From an uncultured Ruminococcus sp. (GTDB taxonomy: Bacteria; Bacillota; Clostridia; Oscillospirales; Ruminococcaceae), in the NCBI GenBank assembly GCA_910577575.1, contig CAJTOG010000023.1:1-23962 (forward strand): a stretch of DNA of 23,962 nucleotides. Reading direction: 5' to 3'. The stretch's first letter is position 1. Each line of letters opens with the position of its first letter. The notes beneath the pieces are model-generated. The model was not told where the DNA came from and made no database searches. It saw nothing but the letters and a program-made list of their open reading frames with translations. Below, piece after piece: positions 1-6,608 of this stretch. Made by a program: the position numbers and the translations under genes.

Positions 1-515
1 ATGATTCAAAAGCAGAAAAAATGAAATCATCTATAATATCGGCAAAAGCTGACGGAGATTCTGTCGGCGGTATACTTGAAACCGCTGTTTATGGTATTCC
101 AGCAGGAATAGGCGAACCATGGTTTGATACTGTTGAAGGCATGCTCTCCCATGCACTTTTCAGCATACCAGCAGTCAAAGGAATTGAGTTTGGTGCAGGA
201 TTCAAATATTCAGAAATGCTTGGAAGTCAGGCTAACGACCCATTCAGAAGCATTGATAAAAAAATAACTACATCAACAAACAACTGCGGAGGTATACTCG
301 GCGGTATAACAAACGGAATGCCGATAATTTTCCGCTGTGCAGTCAAGCCTACTCCCTCAATATATAAAGAACAACAGACTGTCAATCTGAAAACTGGTGA
401 AAATACAGAACTAATAATAAATGGCAGACATGACCCTGCTATTATTCACCGTGCAAGGGTTGTTGCAGACAGCGTTACTGCTCTTGTCCTATATGATATG
501 ATAAAAACAAAATAA
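1..515 (+). CDS. aroC: Chorismate synthase, C-terminal part (5' end outside window)
   Basis: Chorismate synthase converts 5-enolpyruvylshikimate-3-phosphate to chorismate, the last shikimate step, with reduced FMN. The reading frame is open from base 3 with no start before an internal ATG at 21, so the gene begins upstream of the window and about 170 C-terminal residues are visible. Family motifs present are AKADGDSVGG, the GIPAGIGEPWFD and VKGIEFGAGF blocks, TNNCGGILGGITNGMPI, VKPTPSI and GRHDPA near the end, which carries the catalytic-site Asp of the family. It therefore looks canonical and active as far as it can be seen. The stop is 16 bases before aroF, so the two are probably co-transcribed. 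A second, degenerate chorismate synthase lies at 11984-13033. Confidence 0.93.
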   Translation, partial: DSKAEKMKSSIISAKADGDSVGGILETAVYGIPAGIGEPWFDTVEGMLSHALFSIPAVKGIEFGAGFKYSEMLGSQANDPFRSIDKKITTSTNNCGGILGGITNGMPIIFRCAVKPTPSIYKEQQTVNLKTGENTELIINGRHDPAIIHRARVVADSVTALVLYDMIKTK

Positions 516-517
516 AA

Positions 518-523
518 AAGGAG
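518..523 (+). promoter_or_regulatory. Ribosome binding site of aroF
   Basis: AAGGAG sits eight bases before ATG 532. The spacing favours 532 over the in-frame ATG at 538. Confidence 0.8.
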
Positions 524-531
524 TTTTTAAA

Positions 532-1560
532 ATGCCCATGAATCTTATAAGGGAACTTCCCCACCCCTCTGAAATAAAGGAAGAATATTCCATATCACAT
601 GAACTTGCAAAAATTAAAGCAGTACGTGATGAAGAGATAAAAAGTATTTTCAGAGGTGAATCCGATAAATTCATTCTGATTATAGGTCCTTGTTCCGCTG
701 ACAGTGAAGAACCTGTTATCGATTATATAACACGGCTCAGAGAGCTTCAGGAAAAAGTCAAGGATAAGATTTTTATCATTCCCAGAATTTACACAGGCAA
801 ACCACGCACTACTGGCGATGGCTATAAAGGTATGCTGCATCAGCCCAATCCTACGGGTATGCCTGACCTTGCTGCAGGTATCAAAGCAGTAAGAAATCTT
901 CACATAAAAACTCTTGCCGAAACAGGCTTTACCGCTGCCGATGAAATGCTTTATCCTGAAAACTACAGTTATCTTGATGACATTCTTGCTTATGTTGCAA
1001 TAGGTGCACGTTCTGTAGAAAATCAACAGCACCGGCTTGTTTCAAGCGGAGTTTCCATACCTGTTGGTATGAAAAACCCGACAAGTGGAGATATTTCTGT
1101 TATGATGAATGCTATCACCGCTGCCCAGCATGCCCATGCGTTTATATACCGTGCAAGCGAGGCCAAAAGTGACGGAAATCCGTATGCACACGCTATTCTT
1201 CGTGGATATGTCAATGACAGAGGTCAGTCATTCCCCAATTATCACTATGAAGATTTATACCGCCTTGCTAAGATTTATACTGAAAAGAATTTACAGAATC
1301 CTGCTCTTATTGTTGATACAAACCACTCCAATTCCGGAAAACAGTACCTTGAACAGATTCGTATTGCCAAAGAAATACTGCACAGTATGCGTCACAGCAA
1401 TGATATAAAAAAACTTGTAAAAGGACTCATGATTGAAAGCTATATTGAAGATGGTTCTCAGAAAATCGGTGAGGATATTTATGGAAAATCCATAACTGAC
1501 CCTTGTCTCGGATGGGAAAAATCAGAAAGGCTTGTTCTTGATATTGCTGAATTGTTGTAA
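532..1560 (+). CDS. aroF: 3-deoxy-7-phosphoheptulonate (DAHP) synthase, class I (AroF/G/H type)
   Basis: Condenses phosphoenolpyruvate and erythrose-4-phosphate to DAHP, the entry reaction of aromatic amino acid synthesis; cytosolic and metal-dependent. The 342 residues match the family's usual length. The metal-binding blocks are intact: GPCSADS (Cys54), DTNHSNSGK, MIESYIEDGSQ and SITDPCLGW. The substrate-loop region PRTTGDGYKG and SEAKSDGNPYAH are also present. The start at 532 has AAGGAG at 518-523, eight bases upstream; ATG 538 is a less well spaced alternative. It follows aroC by 16 bases and ends at a strong hairpin terminator, so aroC-aroF is the 3' end of a transcription unit. Which end product inhibits it cannot be read from the sequence. 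Confidence 0.96.
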   Translation: MPMNLIRELPHPSEIKEEYSISHELAKIKAVRDEEIKSIFRGESDKFILIIGPCSADSEEPVIDYITRLRELQEKVKDKIFIIPRIYTGKPRTTGDGYKGMLHQPNPTGMPDLAAGIKAVRNLHIKTLAETGFTAADEMLYPENYSYLDDILAYVAIGARSVENQQHRLVSSGVSIPVGMKNPTSGDISVMMNAITAAQHAHAFIYRASEAKSDGNPYAHAILRGYVNDRGQSFPNYHYEDLYRLAKIYTEKNLQNPALIVDTNHSNSGKQYLEQIRIAKEILHSMRHSNDIKKLVKGLMIESYIEDGSQKIGEDIYGKSITDPCLGWEKSERLVLDIAELL

Positions 1561-1563
1561 AGA

Positions 1564-1594
1564 AAAAATCCGCACAAATAAAGTGCGGATTTTT
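1564..1594. terminator. Bidirectional intrinsic terminator between aroF and the radical SAM gene
   Basis: A perfect 12-bp stem (AAAAATCCGCAC at 1564-1575 with its complement at 1583-1594) and a 7-base loop. The arms end in runs of A and T, so on each strand the hairpin is followed by U-rich RNA. The distal T bases at 1593-1594 are part of the stop codon of the convergent radical SAM gene. Confidence 0.9.
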
Positions 1595-2489
1595 ATATTC
1601 CGGATAAATCAAAATCAGGAACATACTTTTCATCCGAAGACGATTTCTCCTGAATAAACCCACATATATCTAATTTTTCAGCATATCGAACAACACTGTT
1701 ATATTCCATTTTAGTAACTTTTCTTTTCAGTTCTGAAAACTTTTCAGGAATAAAGTCAAATGGCGTGTATTGGCTCATAATGCTTACAATCACCTGCTCA
1801 GAACTGGTGTTTTCAGAAATCCATTCCAGAATTTTCATACTGTCATGACGACAATTAGGAAGCACAAGGTGACGGATAACAGTTCCTTTAAGAAGTCCGC
1901 CGTCCTGATTGTATTTTAATTCTCCAGTTTGTTTAATCATCTCCTTTACCGCTTCCGACGCATAATGGAAATAATCATATGAATCTGAATAACGTTTTGA
2001 AATTTCCGGAGAATAATATTTTATATCAGGCAGATATATATCAATATAACCATTCAGCATCTTTATTGATTCAACAAGCTCATATCCGCCTGAATTATAT
2101 ACAACCGGAATATTCAGTTTATGCTTAATTAAATCAAGGGATTCTATAATATCAGGAATAAAATGCGTCGGTGTTACAAGTTCAATATTGTCTGCCCCCT
2201 TTTCCTGTAAATTCAGATATATTCTTATAAGTTGTTCCTTGCTTATTTCTGTCCCGAATAATTCACTGCTTATATTGTTGTTCTGGCAATAAACGCAGTG
2301 CAGGTTGCATCCGGAAAAAAATATGGTTCCTGCACCGTTTCTGTATGATATACAAGGTTCTTCCCAAAGATGCAATGATGCCTTTGCAGCTTTCAAAGAT
2401 GCCCCCATGCCGCAGTAACCCCTTGTTTCGTATCTGTTGATTCCACATCTTCTCGGACATAATTTACACTTTTTATATAATTCATTCAT
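1593..2489 (-). CDS. Radical SAM protein, PflA-like (COG1313 type)
   Basis: A 298-residue radical SAM enzyme resembling proteins annotated as putative pyruvate formate-lyase activating enzymes; the actual substrate is unknown. The [4Fe-4S]-SAM motif is Cys61-x3-Cys65-x2-Cys68 (SGCNLHCVYCQN). An N-terminal Cys cluster typical of this subfamily is present: CKLCPRRCG at 8-16 and RGYCG at 23-27. Later blocks NSGGYE and DIYLPDIKYY are also family-like. The frame is open to 2558, but the start at 2489 is preferred: it has AGGGGA just upstream and begins right before the conserved Cys cluster. The gene is monocistronic, with a promoter at 2589-2617. No formate-lyase-type glycyl radical enzyme is in the window, so activase function is not supported by context. 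Confidence 0.85.
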   Translation of the reverse strand: MNELYKKCKLCPRRCGINRYETRGYCGMGASLKAAKASLHLWEEPCISYRNGAGTIFFSGCNLHCVYCQNNNISSELFGTEISKEQLIRIYLNLQEKGADNIELVTPTHFIPDIIESLDLIKHKLNIPVVYNSGGYELVESIKMLNGYIDIYLPDIKYYSPEISKRYSDSYDYFHYASEAVKEMIKQTGELKYNQDGGLLKGTVIRHLVLPNCRHDSMKILEWISENTSSEQVIVSIMSQYTPFDFIPEKFSELKRKVTKMEYNSVVRYAEKLDICGFIQEKSSSDEKYVPDFDLSGI

Positions 2490-2528
2490 AATATTTTCCC
2501 CTGACTTCAAATAATTACTTTTTGTATA

Positions 2529-2544
2529 AACTAATCTATTAGTT
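2529..2544. promoter_or_regulatory. 16-bp palindrome in the radical SAM leader
   Basis: AACTAATCTATTAGTT is an inverted repeat of two 7-base arms around CT. It lies between the predicted promoter (2589-2617) and the start codon (2489), where a repressor site could act. The protein that might bind it is not identified, and in AT-rich DNA a chance origin is possible. Confidence 0.3.
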
Positions 2545-2588
2545 AACAGTTTATTCACATATATATAACATTAAAATTTCCCCTGTTT

Positions 2589-2617
2589 ATTATAGCATAA
2601 CATCAGGTATATTTCAA
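2589..2617 (-). promoter_or_regulatory. Promoter for the radical SAM gene
   Basis: Read on the minus strand: TTGAAA (2617-2612), a 17-base spacer and TATAAT (2594-2589). This implies a leader of roughly 90 bases before the start codon at 2489. Confidence 0.6.
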
Positions 2618-2630
2618 GGAAAAATAACTA

Positions 2631-2659
2631 TTGCATTTTTTTCTGATATATGATATAAT
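2631..2659 (+). promoter_or_regulatory. Promoter for the dCMP deaminase gene
   Basis: TTGCAT (2631-2636), a 17-base spacer and TATAAT (2654-2659), 28 bases before the ATG. GAGGTGAT follows as ribosome binding site. It lies back to back with the minus-strand promoter at 2589-2617. Confidence 0.65.
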
Positions 2660-2686
2660 TTATATATTATTTATTGAGGTGATATT

Positions 2687-3169
2687 ATGAAAAGAAAAAA
2701 CTACATAAGCTGGGACGAGTACTTTATGGGAATTGCTATGCTCTCTGCTGAAAGGAGCAAGGATAATAACACTCAGGTTGGAGCATGTATTGTAAACAAA
2801 GAACATAAAATAGTTGCTGTAGGTTACAACGGTATGCCTACAGGCTGTGATGATGACGATATGCCATGGGAGCGTGAGGGAGAAACTTCACTTGATACGA
2901 AATACCCTTTTGTATGCCATGCAGAACTCAATGCCATACTGAACAGAAATTCTGCAAATCTAAACGAATGTACTCTTTACGTAACACTTTTCCCGTGCAA
3001 CGAATGTGCAAAAGCCATAATTCAATCAGGTATAAAGAAAATTGTTTATTATGACAACAAGTATGCCAATTCCGAAAGTACTGCTGCATCAGCATTTCTT
3101 TTCAGAAAATGCGGTGTTGAATGTAAACAGTATGAAAAAAATGGCAAAATAATAAGTCTTGAAATGTAA
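2687..3169 (+). CDS. Deoxycytidylate (dCMP) deaminase family protein
   Basis: A zinc-dependent deaminase predicted to convert dCMP to dUMP for thymidylate synthesis. The protein has 160 residues, a normal length. Zinc ligands and the catalytic Glu are visible: His78-Ala-Glu80 in the CHAELNAI block, and Cys104 and Cys107 in PCNECAK. The N-terminal blocks SWDEYFMGIA, TQVGACIV and GYNGMPTGCDDD are typical of the ComEB/dCMP deaminase group. The start has GAGGTGAT at a suitable distance and its own promoter. The gene stands alone and ends at a hairpin that already includes the last base of its stop codon. A role in competence (ComEB) is not implied by the neighbours. Confidence 0.92.
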   Translation: MKRKNYISWDEYFMGIAMLSAERSKDNNTQVGACIVNKEHKIVAVGYNGMPTGCDDDDMPWEREGETSLDTKYPFVCHAELNAILNRNSANLNECTLYVTLFPCNECAKAIIQSGIKKIVYYDNKYANSESTAASAFLFRKCGVECKQYEKNGKIISLEM

Positions 3170-3210
3170 AAAAATAACCATTGGAATCATGATTCCAATG
3201 GTTATTTTTT
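3169..3210. terminator. Bidirectional intrinsic terminator with 20-bp perfect stem
   Basis: The two 20-base arms (3169-3188 and 3191-3210) are perfect complements around a central AT, so the real loop must open one or two pairs. A- and T-runs at the ends give U-tracts on both strands. Both convergent genes end in it: the last base of the deaminase stop (3167-3169) and the first bases of the DUF624 gene's stop (3209-3211) are in the arms. Confidence 0.92.
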
Positions 3211-4126
3211 ATGAAATTCTGCGTCCTTTGGTCTTTTTACGCTTTTCAACAGGCTTTTCCTTACCGCCCATATCTTCAAAAAGAGTTTCTTCTTCAACTG
3301 TATCAACATCGCTTGAAAGTTCAGGATTAACTTTTCCGATACTGTCATAATAAGGATTTATAACATATTTCTGAATAACTGGGTAACTGTTAAAACACAC
3401 TATAAACCATACAAGTGCCATGGGAAATACTGCTATGAGAATCAGAAACAACGGTGGAGTATAGAGAAAAACTATAAACATCAGCAGTGCAAAGGCAAGC
3501 ACAAAAACAGTTGATATGATATTCTGCTTTATTGCAACAACTGCAAGAGCAAATGAATTTTTAATAAGGTTTTTCAGTGATAAATCAGTAGCTACAAGCA
3601 TAGGAAAAATATAATAGTTCATCATAAAAACAATCAATGCGAGGCTGAGTGTGATAATCATAGGAATATAGAACAAATTGTTTTCATTTTTAATTGCATA
3701 ATAAGGATAAACGTTATAACTTGCATATGCAGAAAACACAACAAGAATATCCAATAATCCTATAGCAAGAGACTTTTTAAAATTTTCTCTGTACCCCCTG
3801 AAAAAGTCTCTTGCAACAAATGAATGTTTTTCAATTACAAACAACCGCAGTACTTTAGTCATTCCCGCCATTGCAGGTCCGATATTCACTGCAAAAATCA
3901 GAAACAGAACTATCAGCAGAGCAAGAAGCAATTCATAATTTGTCATGAAACTAAAAGCAAAATATCCTATATAAAGCGGAAGACAAAATATGAAAAACAA
4001 CAGATTAACACCCGTTATCTTCCAGATTTTCCTGAAAAACAAATCAAAAAAAAGTTCAATACCTTTTTTCTTAGGTGCGTATTTCGGTATTCCGGGACCG
4101 TTCTGATAATTATTGAATAACCCCAA
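3209..4126 (-). CDS. DUF624 / YesL-like integral membrane protein
   Basis: A 305-residue membrane protein with about six hydrophobic segments (roughly residues 38-60, 66-88, 120-138, 152-174, 204-222 and 226-246). The block GPAMAGMTKVLRLFV followed by FFRGYRENFKKSL matches the DUF624/YesL family. That family is often found near sugar-transport genes in Bacillota and has no proven biochemical role. The C-terminal 50 residues are charged and end in a Lys/Arg-rich tail, probably cytosolic. The start is a TTG at 4126 with AAGGAGG six bases upstream; no ATG nearby gives as good a site. It is the last gene of the 7676-to-3209 series, 18 bases after the SpoIIM-like gene, and reads into the 3169-3210 terminator. 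Confidence 0.78.
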   Translation of the reverse strand: MGLFNNYQNGPGIPKYAPKKKGIELFFDLFFRKIWKITGVNLLFFIFCLPLYIGYFAFSFMTNYELLLALLIVLFLIFAVNIGPAMAGMTKVLRLFVIEKHSFVARDFFRGYRENFKKSLAIGLLDILVVFSAYASYNVYPYYAIKNENNLFYIPMIITLSLALIVFMMNYYIFPMLVATDLSLKNLIKNSFALAVVAIKQNIISTVFVLAFALLMFIVFLYTPPLFLILIAVFPMALVWFIVCFNSYPVIQKYVINPYYDSIGKVNPELSSDVDTVEEETLFEDMGGKEKPVEKRKKTKGRRIS

Positions 4127-4144
4127 ATTTAACCTCCTTTTATT

Positions 4145-4735
4145 TCAGACAAGACTTGCAAAAATATAATTAAGCAAAGAATCAGCGACTGAAATGATAA
4201 AAATAATAACAATAAGTACAATAAACTTTATGCAGTAAAGTTTTAAATCTGCCCGTTCAGAGTCATATTCCCTTTCGGGTATAAGACCATGCAGAATTGA
4301 CATCGAATTTCTAATAACTTCACGCACGGCAAGAATCATAACAACAGAAACAGCAACAGCTTTTGGTACATTTAGAATAAAAACAGCTGGCAGAGCGGAT
4401 ATACCCTTTACTGAATACATCATAGCAGCAGAAAGTCCAATTTCTATTCCCTTGCTGATTATCAGGGCAACCCCCAAAGGCTGTCCGAATGCAAAAAGTC
4501 CGAATAAAAATGCTGCGACAATAAAAATCAGGGACGAAATAAACGTGCTTCTAAAAATTTCAGACAGTGTGCCTCCGTTTAAAACAGGACATAGAAATTT
4601 TCTAAACCAATCGGTATTTGTATCAGAAACAGCAATATATGAACCGATTAAGATACCAATAATTTCTACAATACACAACAGAAAAAATCTGCTGTTCTTT
4701 TTTTCTTTTTCTGATATATAGCCTGTATGCTTCAT
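4145..4735 (-). CDS. SpoIIM-like (stage II sporulation protein M / DUF95) membrane protein
   Basis: A 196-residue integral membrane protein with an N-terminal cytosolic stretch and about five hydrophobic segments. The layout FGLFAFGQPLGVALIISKGI followed by GLSAAMMYSVKG and a proline-containing segment resembles SpoIIM. In Bacillus, SpoIIM works with SpoIID and SpoIIP in engulfment during sporulation. SpoIIM-like proteins also occur outside sporulation operons, so the role here is open. It lies between proC and the DUF624 gene in one direction, 64 bases after proC. AAAGGAAG precedes the ATG, and an 8-bp hairpin (4747-4771) overlaps that site. The assignment rests on topology and a few motifs, not on strong identity. 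Confidence 0.6.
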   Translation of the reverse strand: MKHTGYISEKEKKNSRFFLLCIVEIIGILIGSYIAVSDTNTDWFRKFLCPVLNGGTLSEIFRSTFISSLIFIVAAFLFGLFAFGQPLGVALIISKGIEIGLSAAMMYSVKGISALPAVFILNVPKAVAVSVVMILAVREVIRNSMSILHGLIPEREYDSERADLKLYCIKFIVLIVIIFIISVADSLLNYIFASLV

Positions 4736-4746
4736 TTTGCATCTTC

Positions 4747-4771
4747 CTTTCAGTTTTTGTTACACTGAAAG
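4747..4771 (-). promoter_or_regulatory. Hairpin overlapping the ribosome binding site of the SpoIIM-like gene
   Basis: Arms CTTTCAGT (4747-4754) and ACTGAAAG (4764-4771) pair over 8 bp with a 9-base loop. On the mRNA the 3' arm runs into the AAGGAAG ribosome binding site of the gene starting at 4735. No U-tract follows, so it is not a terminator; it could lower translation or stabilise the downstream mRNA. Confidence 0.4.
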
Positions 4772-4799
4772 TATATGCACTTTGGACAAGCGTTAGAAC

Positions 4800-5606
4800 T
4801 TATTCTGAAAGCTCATAAGCCCTTTTTGTACAGCTTTCACAGCATTTTTTTACTGTCTCAGACAGATTTTCCTCATAAAGTCTGTCAAGCCCTGCAAGAG
4901 TTGTCCCTCCCGGAGATGATACCATTTTTATAAGTTCATCAATGGTATATCCGGAATCTGTAATCATTTTTGCCGAACCTATCAAACTCTGACTGAAAAG
5001 TTCCTTTGCAGCATCTGAATCAATGCCAACAGAAACAGCATAATCAATAAAATATTTGGCAAAAAGGTATATAAATGCAGGACTGCTTCCGTTTACTGCT
5101 ATTATTTCCTTCATTTTATCTTTGGAAATAACAGCAGCCTTTCCGCATGACCTGAATACATCAAGTATGACATTGAATTCCTCGTCAGTCACCTTCTCAT
5201 TTCGTGAAAGTGCAGACGCACCCTCTCCAAGAAGAAGCGGTGTATTGGGCATTACAAGTATAACCTTTGCATCGGGAATCGTTTTTGATACAATAAATTC
5301 ATCTGTAATTCCTGCGGCAATTGAAATAAGAACCTTTTCGGAAGTAACAGCAGGAGCTGCGGATTCAATAACTTTTCCTATAATCTGCGGTTTTACTGCA
5401 AAGAAAATATATCTGCACTTTTCAGTAAGTTCTGCTTCATCTGCACAGGCACAAACGCCGTATTCAGCAAGTTTTTTAATTTTTTCAGTATCAGGGTCAA
5501 ACGCAAAAAGCTGAATATTTTCACCTGCTTTACTTGCTGAAATGCCTTTCATGATAGCAGTTCCCATATTTCCGGCACCGATAAATCCAATATTAATCTT
5601 ATCCAT
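4800..5606 (-). CDS. proC: Pyrroline-5-carboxylate reductase
   Basis: Reduces 1-pyrroline-5-carboxylate to proline with NAD(P)H, the last step of proline synthesis; cytosolic. The 268 residues match the family. The N-terminal Rossmann motif GFIGAGNMGTAI is at 7-18. Further blocks are FFAVKPQ, the MPNTP motif, NGSSPAFIYLF and the C-terminal signature SSPGGTTLAGL. An in-frame ATG lies at 5621, but the start at 5606 is preferred because GAGGAGAA sits just upstream of it and would itself be translated from 5621. The gene lies 24 bases after the TIGR03943-like gene. No other proline genes are in the window. Confidence 0.94.
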   Translation of the reverse strand: MDKINIGFIGAGNMGTAIMKGISASKAGENIQLFAFDPDTEKIKKLAEYGVCACADEAELTEKCRYIFFAVKPQIIGKVIESAAPAVTSEKVLISIAAGITDEFIVSKTIPDAKVILVMPNTPLLLGEGASALSRNEKVTDEEFNVILDVFRSCGKAAVISKDKMKEIIAVNGSSPAFIYLFAKYFIDYAVSVGIDSDAAKELFSQSLIGSAKMITDSGYTIDELIKMVSSPGGTTLAGLDRLYEENLSETVKKCCESCTKRAYELSE

Positions 5607-5630
5607 ATAAATTCTCCTCATTCAGATTAA

Positions 5631-6596
5631 TCAATAAAAAGTAGCAACTTCATTTTTCGGAGCTTCCGTTTTTTCAAGTGATATAACATTGAGTACAGGT
5701 CCTGCTCCTTTATAAAGCTTGTGTTTCTGCACAATGATTTTCGCTGTAATTTTAAGCCAGTTCTTAGGTTTTATCTCCACAGGCTTATCCCAGACGGCAA
5801 CTGCCCAGCTATACTGAATATCATCAACACAGCAGGTCATGATATGACGACCGAATGCAAAACAGTCAGGTGGAAATTTTTTGTTTTTTGCAGCAAGTCC
5901 TTTGAATGTAATAATCTTGCCGTTATATTTTTCAGGTTCATCCATTATATCCCTGTACCAGAGAGCATAATCTTCATCTTCAATAATAATATGGTCTGAC
6001 TCAATATCAAACGGCAAAGGGTCTTCTATGTCATCATAGGCTACCTGCCCGTCAGTATATTCATAACATATTTCAGTCCGACGGCTTACTCCTCTTACAA
6101 TTTTATGAAATTCCTGAACATCAAAGCTTTTTTCAAAACGGTTGAATACAACAAGTTCACAGAGATTCAGTTTATCCACAACAAGACTTCTCATATTTGC
6201 ATTGTAATTCATAAATGTTGAACCGTCAGCAAAGAACATAACCTGATATACATCCCAGTTATCCGGCATATTGTTGAAAAGCTCGCTGACCTGCCACATA
6301 CCGTTATATTCAATAACAATACGTTCCGCTCTTGTTTCATAAGCCATGCGTGCAAGATTCGGAACATTCATTTCCTCTTTATCTTCAATCACACGCATTG
6401 CAATATTTTTCCCCTTATATGGAAAACGTGAAAAATCAAACTCCTCAACACCTTCTTCAAAAACAAGAAGGAGAGTTTTCTCACCTGAATTGAAACGTCT
6501 GTCTTCCAAAGTTTCCTGAATGAATTTAGTTTTTCCTGCTTCCAGAAATCCGAGGAAAAGAAATACCGGAACAGGCTCCTGATTAAAATTAGGCAT
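5631..6596 (-). CDS. CobW-like P-loop protein with C-terminal TIGR03943/DUF1980-like domain
   Basis: A 321-residue two-part protein. The N-terminal part resembles COG0523/CobW GTPases: the P-loop GFLEAGKTKF is at 16-25, and RIVIEYNGMW sits where the EPSG block normally stands. The CxCC metal motif is missing, and NRFE replaces the guanine-binding NKxD block. The C-terminal ~100 residues contain FGRHIMTCCVDD preceded by EKYNGKIITFKG, as in TIGR03943/DUF1980 proteins (YcgQ-like), which usually accompany a DUF318 permease. No such permease is in the window. The start at 6596 has AGGAG eight bases upstream, overlapping the previous gene's stop region; a GTG at 6605 is too close to that site. Coupling to the upstream CobW gene is likely, and a metal-related role is inference. 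Confidence 0.75.
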   Translation of the reverse strand: MPNFNQEPVPVFLFLGFLEAGKTKFIQETLEDRRFNSGEKTLLLVFEEGVEEFDFSRFPYKGKNIAMRVIEDKEEMNVPNLARMAYETRAERIVIEYNGMWQVSELFNNMPDNWDVYQVMFFADGSTFMNYNANMRSLVVDKLNLCELVVFNRFEKSFDVQEFHKIVRGVSRRTEICYEYTDGQVAYDDIEDPLPFDIESDHIIIEDEDYALWYRDIMDEPEKYNGKIITFKGLAAKNKKFPPDCFAFGRHIMTCCVDDIQYSWAVAVWDKPVEIKPKNWLKITAKIIVQKHKLYKGAGPVLNVISLEKTEAPKNEVATFY

Positions 6597-6608
6597 CTGC
6601 TTCACTCC

